From positions 80,690,520 through 80,754,519 of the forward strand of contig NC_058339.1 of assembly GCF_905475395.1 (NCBI RefSeq): DNA of 64,000 nt. Direction: 5' to 3'. Of the stretch, positions 1-13,000 are shown one piece after another. Positions within the stretch are counted from its first letter, which is position 1. Every line of letters begins with the position of its first letter. Made by a program: the position numbers and the translations under genes. The stretch is from Chrysoperla carnea. Taxonomy: Eukaryota; Arthropoda; Insecta; Neuroptera; Chrysopidae. Below the pieces are notes generated by a model, which saw only the letters and a list, made by a program, of their open reading frames with translations, did no database searches and was not told where the DNA came from.

Positions 1-1022
1 TAAGCTCGAGGACTTACCTGTTTATATGGTATGATAAAATCTACACCGATCTGTTATCCAATCGAAATTGATATCAGAAGTAATAAAAATAAGATAATTT
101 AATTATGAAAATAATGATATTGGCTCGCCTAAAAAACCGCTCATGAAAAAAATTGACTAAAATTAATTTGATTAAAAATAGCCATGAACACTTTTAGATA
201 GAAAACTATGATAGGAGTGTTTTAAAATCAATAAAATTTCATAAAAGATATGTCTCTGATTATCAGATAGGTGAAGACCGACCTTATACCGTCTCTTAGA
301 CCATTTTATTTTATTTTCCTATAGAGAATTGATTGTACTCCGTAAAATTTGAATGAGAAAAATTTAAAAATTCGAAGAGAGAAACTAAAATTTCGGGGAC
401 ATCCTCTGCCTGAGTATGAGTATAAAATTAACTGGACTGTAGTAAGCTGCCTTTATCAAGCTAGTGCAACATTCGATGAACAGTTAAAATTAACTTCCTA
501 TATGTAGTATATATTTTCTTAATACTAGCGCCGTTAACATTAGCAACCATGGATATCATGTTCACAAGACAACAGCGCACGCGTTGTTGGTAGCCATATT
601 TAGTGAAAAGCACGTCGTTCGTTGACGTCTATTTTTTCGATTTTTCGTTTACCCATACTATTAACAAAACTGTGTTGTGTGAAAAGTTGAACAAAAGAAT
701 ATCATTAACCAAATAAATAAAAAATCATTTAAACTTTTGTGGTGAAAAATGTAAAACATCAACGGAGAAAATTTATCCAGAAAATATTACGAAAAAAATT
801 TTTTTTTGTTTTTCCGTAAAATTATATACACGCAAGTAAAAACGCCACCACCGAAAAAAAACACACTACTTGGAAAATTATGTAGCATTTACATTTGGAT
901 TAATCATCTAAATGGGCTTATATGTGTGACAGAGTGTCTATATGGTTTTTCACCATATAACACTTTTCCACAAAAAATTTCATAACAAAATCCAGAAGAA
1001 ACATTTATATATTTTTTAAGAA
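1..1022. other. Upstream region of SCAI
   Basis: No coding region is visible. The stretch ends directly at the SCAI start codon and must contain its promoter and 5' UTR. A slightly GC-richer patch around 560-640 (CGCACGCG, and TGACGTC at about 624) may mark the core promoter. This is inference only; no TATA box or initiator could be assigned with confidence. Confidence 0.4.
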
Positions 1023-4000
1023 ATGGTAGCCATGGCGAGTATGGACGAGCATGAACGAAAAATTGTTATTGAATTTTGTCATTTATTAGAAAAATCTAAA
1101 CAATTATTTAATGGATTACGGTAAGTTTTTCCTACAAAAATTAATTTTTTTTCATTCAATAAAAAATTTTAACATATTGCAGAGATATAGGGATTTTTAT
1201 GTTTTTCCTAAATTTTCTTTCAAGTGTTTTTTTCGTTTAATATATTGGTATCACTTGTTTGTCACAGATAATATTGAATTTTATTATTATATTTTAAATA
1301 AATAATCCAAATTTTCAAAATTATTCAAGCAATTCTTTTATATTTTTTTTTTAAATTTATCAACTCCTAGAAAAATTGACAATTCCATATTTTTCAATTT
1401 TATAAATAAAAATGTAAAAAAATCTTATGACATCATATTCTAAAAATTTATGAAATGTTCTCTGTAAATTATGTTTTGTAAAAAATTTTTAACCGCCCCC
1501 ACAAAATAGAATATTTACCCTATATTAATAATGATGACTCATATTTGTATATGGGGTAAATGAAACCAAACCCTTCTGTCGTTTATAAATATTTTATAAG
1601 CGTCATCATATAGAGAGTCATTAAAAGTGATACTTAATTTATTCCCCCCTTTAAAATTTCCTACCAAAATAATAATTTATTGCTTAAGTCTAGTTTACAC
1701 TAATCTCAAGTGTGTATTATAGCTTAGAAAACGCATCAAAAATTTATGACATACGCTTTATAAATATTAAATAATAAATACTTGCTGTACAATTTTATCT
1801 GTAATTTTGAACAATCTAAAAATTTATATATTTTTTAAAACTATAAAACTCGATATGTTGAATAATATTTATTCAACATATACTTATGTGTTTACATTGT
1901 TTATACATTGACATGTAATAAATATTTGTTTACCTTAACAGATTCATAATGTAAACCAGTTATTTTAATCGAATAACAGTTTTAACTTATTATATGTTTA
2001 CATCGTTTACATTGACATAATTTTTAAGCGCTCGTTTACATTGACATAGTCTTAAAAGCACATTCTTTTGTTTACATTGACATTACTTTTAAATGTTTAC
2101 ATGTTTTGAAAAAAATAATTATCTGTATACATAATGTAAACTTTAATACATATGTTTACATTGTCTATGTTGACATCTTTTTATGTTAGGCTTATAAACA
2201 TACTTTCTATATTATAGTTTTAATTATACAATATCAACATTGTTTACTTTGATAATGCAGACGATTAATCCACAATATAAAATTTATTTTTGTCTACATT
2301 TGTTGAATATATTTTAGAAAACAGTAATTTTTTATAGCTTAGTTAACCATTATATGACTGATGTATGTACTAATCAAAAATAGTATAAATTTTGCTATAT
2401 TTTATATGTCTACATTCAACAATTCATCCTTTATCTTTAGTCTACGTTCAACATTTATCAAATTTTGTAATTAGTTAAATGTTACCTTTCAATTTAATAG
2501 AATTTTATTTTCTTGAACCAAAGTATAACTAAATATTATGTCTACATTTGTTTACTTTCATTCTTTTAATTAAAAGTTTTAATTTTTCTTCCATATAAGT
2601 ATATTTTAAATTCTATAATGCGGAATAAATATTTTTTTACATTTTACCATGTTTACAATCAAGATTTACATTGTAATACTTAAATGTATACAAATTTTCA
2701 GGATTCATTCAATAATATAAAATCGAAATCACTGTCAGTAGTTTCTTTGGAATTATTTGAATGTAAACAAATGTAGACATATTTTTATAAAATGAAGATT
2801 AAAATATTTTTTCTTTTTTTTTTTGATGTAACAGAGATTTACCACAATATGGTCACAAACAATGGCAAGCATATTTTGGGCGTACATTTGATATTTATAC
2901 AAAATTATGGAAATTTCAACAGCAACATAGGCAAACTTTAGATACAAAATATGGTTTGAAGCGATGGCAAATTGGTGAAATTGCATCGAAAATAGGACAA
3001 TTATACTATCATTATTAGTAAGTTATTTATTTTATATTTAAATATTTTTTTTGGACAACCCGAACCCCAATTTGGACGCGATTCAAGAATCCAACTTCAG
3101 CGTTGATTTTTCTGTTAGTGTCATTTACTATTAATATGACTTGACGAAATGTTTCCTCTATCCGATACGCCTGGCTAATCGAACTATAAATGGAAGACTT
3201 TACTTAAAAATATAGAATTAAAAAGCACTTTTTCTCAAATAAAAAACTTCTAAATTATTCGAAAAAACATATTTTATTTTTTTATCATTATTTTTGAAGC
3301 TTCTTTTAATAGTAAAGCCACAAAATAACTGAAAATTCATGTTAATCTAAGGTGCAAGTTTGTATTTAATTGAGGCTCAGCACACACTAAAACAGCAAAA
3401 CGTTGATAATCAAATATGGTTTTGTTAAACTAGAAAAACCTTTTAAAGTCTTAAGATATTTCGATCACGTAAAAATGAAAATTATACCATTTTATTTTAT
3501 CAATCAATCACCCGATATCAAAGCGCAATAAACTTGTTAATATACTGGTCAAATATTTTGTCTTTTTACAAAACAATTTGTTTAATCAATGCATAAGTAT
3601 AGGTTCCTATTACACTTATAGAGAAACAGTTTTAAGCTTTGGTTTACTCTAGGCCACATAAGGCTTGCTATATTTATTATAATTTACTATAATTGAAGAA
3701 AAATATTTAAAAATAAAACAAGTGTTCAAAAAAAATCTTAATAATCGAGGCTCGAATGTTTCATAAGATACGATTTTACTGTTACAAATAATTTCATAAA
3801 ATATAAATCATAATAATATTGTGATTTATATTTATAAAGAAGTTTAACTGTATATAAATGATGGTTGCGTTCGTTGGTTGTATAGCACATGATGTAGGCG
3901 TCATTTTGGCTACCTGCCACGTGTTATGAATGTTGCACTAATTTCTTGTGCCAAATATGATACTTACTTGCATACAATATGATATAATATACATATAATA

Positions 4001-7000
4001 TACCAAACCATATAATATTATGTTTCTGTTATATACAAGATGACCTAAGAAAAGTTGATGTAAGATTGAATTTACAAATTATTTACCTCACAATTTAGCA
4101 AATATTTAATATTAAACTAAAGAGACCCGGTTCGACTCCTGATATATGTGTGTAACAATTTTTTACACCAAAAATTTTGTAACTGAATTTTATAAAACAC
4201 TTGCTGTGAACCACTCGCTTTGTTAGGCACTGTTAAAGAATGTTTTTGAAAAATTTGAAGTAGATACTCCCTTTTTTCACCTCTTTAAGGGAAAAATTTC
4301 GAAAAATGCTTTTTTATCGAATGCCTACGTCATATAAGGAACACATCTCACAAGTTTCAGGTCTCTACAATCAGTGGGTTAGACTGTGCGTTGATCCGTC
4401 AGTCAATCATTCAGGGCAAATAATTTTACATATATATATATAGAATATAGATTACAATAATTGTTTTCATTTTAATTTGGGTCACTATGTCGTTTAAGTA
4501 TCGTTTTACAAACAAAGTTCACAGCAAATTTTATATAAAAACTAGGAAAACTATCGCAATTACAAAAGAGTACGGGAGCAAATATGGCCCAAAGCATTAA
4601 AATGAAAAATAAAGTAGGTATCTTTTGTCTTTTTATTCAATGAAAAAATCAGCTGATTTTAATAGCTATGGCTTACATTTTTTGTACTCATGGCACTTAT
4701 ATATTACCGTTAAGATTCCATAGTTTACGTCATTGTAGCATATTAAATGTATCGTCAATTATAATTGAAAGAGATTGACGTTTAAAATGCACAATTTGTG
4801 TACAAAATTTAATAAACAAACATAAATTTATAAATAAACAAGCTCTTTATGTGAGTACGACCATTATGGTCCACACATTCTACTTCCTAAATGATAAAAA
4901 TACTTTCTACTATTGCCAAAAACAATTATCGTAAATATTTCTCAAAATATTAGTTTTACAAGGAAAAAATTAAATTTTAGTTTAAGTGATTTTCTACAAT
5001 TTTAATAACTTCAAATTTCCAGTTTTATAATATTAATAGAAAAGTTTCATTTTTATCCTTCTTCCCAACGCCATTCCTATTTCAAATTTTCTTGATGATA
5101 TTTTGCAAATCTGAAATCGCGATCACTTTTCATTTATAATAAATTATGAAGGAAAAAATTCCCCAGAATTACACACACATAAATGCGTGCACACAGAAAT
5201 CAATCTAAAAGTGGTGTTAATACATTGTCTTGACCATGAACAGTAAAGATATATGTTGAAATTTTCGACTTCGATTTCCGCATTGATTACAAAAACTTTC
5301 TTATACTTTGAAATTACTAATCAATTTTTTAGCTTTATTAAATATTAAATTTCTTAAATTAGATATTTTTGATTTTTCATTTTTTTTAAATTTTATGAAA
5401 AATTTTACTTCTAGGTTTCTAGGTTTTCTTTAACTTATAATTCCCAGGGTAAATTTAGAAAAAATTTGTCAGATTGCACACATCCTTTGCCGAACTTATG
5501 CCACCGTTTATAAGACACTCTGTATACATTGGGAACATTCAAAAAGATTTTATTATTTTAACAGTAATTCTTTTAATTTATTAAAAAAGTTTTATTAATA
5601 TAATTCCTGATATGAAATTAATATGACCACTTCAAAACCTCTCTTAAACTTAATATGTTCCACTAATGAGTTTTTATTTTTGATTTATTAATATGTGAAT
5701 TTACAGTTAGTTATAATACGATTTTTATATTCATAATATTCCAGTTGCATATAGAATTAAAAAAGAAATAACAGGATAAAATACAATTCCTTGAAGTTCT
5801 TAATTTTTTTTTTTTTGTAAAATTAATAGTTCTGGAACATCTTGAAAAATATATACGTATTACCCGTAAAATACAGTTCTGCTTCCCTTAATCTACAGTA
5901 CCCTGTACAAATAATTAAATAAACAATTAATATTTATAACAAATAGAAAAATTCAATTTTTTTTACAAGTAAATAATACTAAATAATTTTGGAATAATTC
6001 CAGTAAACAATTTTTTTTCATACGCATTATGCTAAAGAAATCTAATTGTAAGCCAAAATTCTTTTTAGTATGTTAAACATATTCCCACCAAAAAAATGCC
6101 GTATACGAATTTTGGCTACAGTAATATTGAGGAAAAAAATTTATTTCTTAAGGAAACTATGTTACATATTTTCTTAATTTATCATAAAATAAAACATTGT
6201 ATAATATCAAATATTCATAAACTCATGTTTTACAGATGAAAAATCATTGCCAATAAATAAATTATTTTCAATTTTGTTTATTACAAAAAACTCTTATTTA
6301 ATATTTCTATAAATTTTAAAAATTTTGTATCTTAAAGAAAAAAAAAGCGTAGCAATTCCCTGCTTGAATAAACTATTTAAAAAACCAAATAGCCCAATTT
6401 CGTAGGAAAAGTATAAAGACTAAAGTTTAATTTTCCAGGTATTTCAATTCACCAAAAATATTAAAGAGGAATAATTTCAATTCCGAAAATAGAAAATATT
6501 TAAAAGCTATTATATTACAGTAACTTTATACATTACAGTCTGCATCAAATCCGGTAGTTCTGATTTTTTGGAGACTTGTTTATGATGTTATTCCAATGAA
6601 TAATCTATGTTTGTGACCTCGAGCGCAGAACGCAACTTTGCCAAAATAGAAAAATCCGTGAAAATTTCGGAATTTGGCTATTATAACCCTAAAGGACTAA
6701 TTTTTTGATAAAACCTTTTCGGAACGTTTTTAAAGTAGACTAAATTTGATACAATAATTGCCAAAATCAGAAAAAAAAAACAGAAATTTTCACATGTTTT
6801 TCGATTTTTGACAAAGTTGCGTTCTGATGTATAAACTTACTTCGATAAATTTTGAAAAGCTTTATCTCGGAAAGTATTGGGTCTACAGAGTCCATTCTTA
6901 GCGCATATTGTGGCAAATTTAGTCTACATTAAAAACGTTCTGAAAAGATTTAATCAAAAAACTAGTCCTTTAAGGCTATAATCGCCATATTTCGAAATTT

Positions 7001-10000
7001 TCACGGTTTTTTCGATTTTTGGAAAGGTTGCGTTAGGCGCTCGAGGTGACAAACTTGGATTATTCATCATAAAAAAGTCTGCAAAAAATCAAAACTACCG
7101 GGTTTTATGCAGACTACCCAAAACTTTCGGCAAGGTTACTTTATTATTAGAGGTTAAAAAAACTGTGTATTTTTTCTTATTCCAACAGCAACAAAGATAA
7201 TTTATATAAAGCCTCCAAGAAAATTGTTTTTAAATATATTCCCAATGACAAATCAATCAATATACAAGACTCACTAAAGTTGACTGAGCTCATTATGTAT
7301 GACTTTCTGTATTCGTGCTAACACTTAAACAATATTTTTTTGTCTAATTAAGTTTCAAAGTTTCAAGTTTTCAACTTTTATATTAAAATTTATAATTGAC
7401 ATTGTTTTGATTAATCCTTTTTCAAAAGCTTAAGTTGTCATCTTTAGTTGATTTAAAGTATTTTCTGTCCTAAAATAATTTTTATTCTATAAGCGTGTGG
7501 TAACATCCATCACTCAAGGCTCGATAGTATAGTAAAAGTCCATTATACAGCATTTCTCTCTATTTTTTTAACATATTTTTTAATTTTAGAGAATACTTCT
7601 TTTTAACCGACTTCTAACAAAAAAGGAGGAGGTTATCAATCGACTGTTTTTTTTTTACTTGTGTTACCTCAGAACTTTGGACTGGGTGAACCGATTTTGA
7701 TGCTTCTTTATCTATTCTAAAGCTGGTGCTCCCCGTGTAGTCATTTCCTTTTGGCCCAGTTCTATAAACGGCATCCATGAGAAAACCTTAAAAGTATTAA
7801 ATTTGCATTAAGTATGCACGGCAAGAGAATAACTCAATATAACGCCAACCAATTTCGATTATCCTTTTTTGACAAATTAGTCAGTGTGCTTCAGATTCAC
7901 TAAAAATCACAAAATAAGAAAAACTTAAAACATAAATCCTACTTCAAAAGAAAAACTTTTCCAAAACAAATTGATATGCACTAAAAAATAACGACAATAT
8001 AATATGGTTAAAATTATTGTTATTTTTCGAATCGGTGTTAGCCAAGCTAATGTAGAAAACTGTTCTGTCAGAGTTGTTTCCTTGGCTGACACCGACTCCA
8101 AAAGTAATAATAATTTTAACTACATTATATTATTAATCGTTATTTTTTTACTTTTTAGTGCATATTAATTTGTTTTGGAAAAGTTTTTCTTTTGAAGTCG
8201 GTTTTATGTTTTAAGTTTTTTTTATTAAAAGTTCAGAACATAGTTTTTTTCCCATTCCATGTAGATATAATTTAGATTTCCAACAAATGGAATTCATTAA
8301 AATTCATCGATGTTTGAATCTGGATAGTACTAAGTTGATTAAGCTTGAAAAAATAATTTAATATGTAAAAATTTTTTAAAAAAAAGCTTCTAATATGCTT
8401 TTTCTTTTTTTCAGTTTAAGAACTAGCGAAACAAATTATTTAAATGAAGCTTATTCATTTTATGCGGCAATCAGAGGACGAGCTTACTATTCTAGAGCTT
8501 CAAAAGAAGACAGGTAAAAATAAAAATTCAATAAATGAAGCGGATAGAACCATAATGAACCAAGTTACATTTTTATAATTGTGAGAAAAAAAATTTTTGA
8601 TTTATCTTATTAAAATTTCTAAAAATAAATTCTTCATGAAGTAAAAGTTTGAGATTTCTGAAAGAAAATGATGACAAATGGCTTTAGTATGGAAGAATTA
8701 CGCTTTTTTCGTGCGCACATGCCAAAATGTTCATTTTAAGAAAAATGATACTTGGATCATTATAGTTCTACTATTGTCAAATATAGTCAACCTCGAAATA
8801 AATCCTTAACAAAATCAGTATTAATAGTAATTTTTTTAAAATTTTAGATCCGATTTAATGGTAAAAAAATTACGTTATTATGCACGATTTATCGTTGTAT
8901 GTTTACTATTGAAAAAAATGAAATTAGTACGTGAACTTGTTATTGAATTGGATAAACAAATCGCCGATTATACAAGCACATATGAACCAGACGATCAAAT
9001 TGAATGGAGTTTAGTATTAGAGGAAATTAAAAGTTTTATTAAAGCTGATGCTATGATTTCAGTGTTACACGCGGATAGTAATCCAATTGTATTATCACAT
9101 AGGTAAGTTATTCTGAATTTATATTCCATCAAAATCGAAAAAATCAAAAATGGGAAACTAAAAAATATGAGAATTCATATTCTTTTTAGAATCTGATAAA
9201 TATTTCCCTATGTAACAGAGATCCGTAAGGTATAAATATGTTAAAAGCTCGGAATCCAGGGATAGTCAATGAATCTTTATAAAAACTGTTCGATTGCATT
9301 TTTTAAAGCTTACTTAAAGAAGTTAAAAACTTCTCTTGGGGGTGGAAAAGTTTATGTTAAAAAAGATAACGGGAATCGATAGAAGGATAAATTCTAAGCA
9401 AAAAAAGTTATTTAAGTATATTTCGAAAAGTCAAAAACTTCCGAGTTTTTGGCGATTGAAATTCGGAGTATTTAACGTCAAATAACTGATAAATTTGAAG
9501 TTTTTTGAAGAAAAAATATGGTACACTTTTTAAAATACTATAAAATACCATGAAAATGGGAAAAGTTATAAGTCATTTGTATGAAAATTGACGGAGTTAT
9601 AATGAAAGTAAGGTTTTTCGTACTTTTCTTTTTATGTTATATTCAGCACAAAAACTGATGAATTAACCACGGGAACAAAAATTCACTTTATTTAGGTACT
9701 GACAACATGTTCAAAAAGTTCTAGCAGTTTCGGATACATATTTTTTTAAATATTGCAGTTTAAATGCAAAAAAAAAAATTCGAAAATTACAAAAAAATGT
9801 CTTTATCGTTAAATTACTCGAAACAAAAATTACAGAAAATACACTTCTAATCGTCAAATGATTCGTCAATTTTCGTAGTCAAAAAGAGAGGGTCGAAAAT
9901 ATCAAAAGGGTCTAGTTTTTGTATTTTTTGGATCAAACATGGTTTTTATTCAAATTTGCAATTATCCCTTTTTCAATGTTCTTCAAAAAATCGAAAATAT

Positions 10001-13000
10001 CATTTAAAAGAAATTGGTTTTGGAATTTGATGAAACTTGGTACATTTAATTTCAAAAAAGAAACGATCGGATTATTTTAACAACTTATTTGGTATCTTCT
10101 TTGTATACAAATATGCTGGTATTTACCTCGAAAAGGGGCTTAGAATGCCACTCGCATCAATAGCTAAAATTACTCTATAAAACATTTATAGGTCCACTCC
10201 AATAGTTCTTATTCACATTTATTTCGCAAAAAAACGATTTCTTTTTATTACATAAGATGAATGTTGACGTCCTTTTCATTATCGATGCAATTACATATTA
10301 TAGTACAAGTTTATATCAAATTCTCGGCGATTTTTCGAGTCAATTATAAATTTTAGCTAAATAACTAACCCATTTAAGATTTGCCAAGCATTTTCCGTTT
10401 TTTATTGACATAAATGACGATCAGAGTAGGAATATTATCGGAGTAGGCTAGAAACGTTTCTCGGAGGGTTTCTAACACTTGATGCGACTATCGTCTAGAT
10501 GAGAGTATCGATTCATTTTTCGGTATATTATAAAATAGGTGCTTGTCTATAAGTATGCTAATTTATTTTAAAAATTCAATTTCAGGTTAAGTCCATTAAC
10601 AACTCCTCCAGTAGAAAAATCACAATTTATGAATTTAACACTACAAGAAATCTTAATAATAGGCAATTGCACAGATCAAGTAAAATTTTCTGAATTAACA
10701 ATGGACATGTTTCGTATGTTACAAACATTAGAGCGTGAGCCACAAGATGATTTTAATCACATATACGATGCATCACCAGCACCTGGGCGTATGCCATACG
10801 CAATGCCTGGATCAAAATGTTATCCAATGGAGAATGGTGATCGTCCAAATAAACGGGATAATCCACATAAGTATTTATTATATAAACCGAGTTTAAGTCA
10901 AGTTCTGGTATTTTTAGCAAGTGGTTTTAAAGAGTTGCCAGCGAACGGTGCACTATTGTTGTATATATCAGCAGATGGATGTTTCTCGACAACTAAACAT
11001 CCAGAGGATAGTAAGTATTTTCAATTTGTTACTTTCAGGTTTCATACCGTAATCCACGTCGTATGACTTTTGAAAACAGAAACACACAAGTTGAACAATA
11101 TCAAGATTGTAATCGAATTTATTAAAAACTTCATCATATTTCATCCTTGTATGACATCCTGTATTGCACTACAACTTTAAGAAAATATCGGCTTAGCGAT
11201 CCAATACTTGCGAAAGTATTGGATCTAGGGTGAATCAATGACCCACACATTATTGTAAACCTATCCAGGCTTTTTTGCAAATCACTACAAAATAAATTAT
11301 TCGCCCGAGAATATAATTTATTTACAAGTATATATATTTATTTTGTTTTTTTAAGCTGTATTTTCCAAGAATAACACCGAAGACAATACCCCATTGGTCT
11401 CCCAATTTTCTTTCATTCTACTTCGCAATTCAAATTTATTAAACTACTTCTATTTTAATAGTGCTTGCGCTTCTAGTGACTTATCGAAATTTTAATCCTT
11501 TAATTGAAGTTTTCGATTCCTAGATGTGAATTTAAGTTACTTTTGTGGTTTTTTTCTACTAGATTTTACCTATCGAAAAGGTTGTTTTTTTTTTCATTTG
11601 ATTGGCACTAATAGTAATATATCAATGGTATCTTGCCTTAATTTTTCAATGCTAGACAAAGAAATAAACAACATGGAGCGTCCTGTAATCATCCAAAATA
11701 TTATGATCCGAGACTATCAATGAACCAGAAACTTTACTCTCATTATTCCATATACTATTCATATATTTATTCTAGCGGATAAACAAAATCTTATTTCTTG
11801 ATATTCCGTCATTTGATGCTGATTTCTCAAAATTCAAACTTCCCCTTGACCGATAACAAGTTTTTCCGGAAACCAAAATTATCAGTTGATGCATTCCAGT
11901 TCTATTAGGCTATTACCTTTGCTGAAAACAATATTTTGACACTTATATGGCGCACGACTGAAAATTTAATATTCTAAGAACGATAATCCAGGTTTCAAAT
12001 TCATGTAGTGATAGTCTATATAATTTATATACAAAATCCTCTCTATACCGGTACAAAAAAGGAATTCTGGATTAATATTCTCGCTCCATTAAAAAATAAA
12101 GTTTTTCAAAAAAAATCACAGACTTAGCTTCTTTCGGAGGCAAGTTTCCGTGCATCAATGATTAATAATCAATTGTTTACCTGTTTGTTTTAATTAGATA
12201 TAACCTGTACATGTTATTATTTGTAATAATTGCAATATTTCAGTGGGTTACGACTTGGGCGGTGTCCTTACATGCAGCAAACGTGATGGTATGGTTGTGG
12301 AACAGCATACAAATAAAAAAGGACTACAAATCAAAGAAATGCATTGTCTATATCCGGGTGATTTATATCCATTCACACGACGACCGCTATTTGTGATTGT
12401 CGACAGTGATAATAGTTTTGTATTCCAACATATACCCAGATACTTTGGGCAGCCGTTAGTTACATTAATGTCACCTCAGGATACACCACCAGCCTTTCAA
12501 GGTAAGAACTTTACAATCACAATTTAGAATTTTTTTTTATAAAAACTATCCTAATAAGGATAAAAAAGATATTTTAAAACAACTTCATTCTTTCGAGAAT
12601 AAATTAAAAATTTCTTAAAATTTGAGATTTTAGCTGTCTATTTTCGACCTCGATATAATTCTATTCAAACTGTAGACTTCAATGGAAAACGCATATTACG
12701 TATTTTCATTTGAACAAATAAAAGGAAACGAAAAAATTACACAGAAGGCATGATTCGAACTCGGGTCCTCTAGATATCCGGTCTAGGACCTAACCGAGCC
12801 CGTCACTCTCGTTCTATATGAGTGACACAAATTATATGTAACGTGTTTGTGTCTTCATTCTATTTGTGTATATAGAACACACAAACGTTTCGCATAAACA
12901 AATATATTTAAAGCGAGAAATAGAGGCAACCTAATTGTCACTATCTAAAATTTAAATATTAATTTATTTTATTCCTATTTTTTAGATCAGCAGCATAACG

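Noticed and set aside
12741-12830. Possible genuine tRNA gene
   Set aside because: B box and a stem are visible, but the acceptor stem and full cloverleaf do not close, so it was called SINE/tRNA-like.
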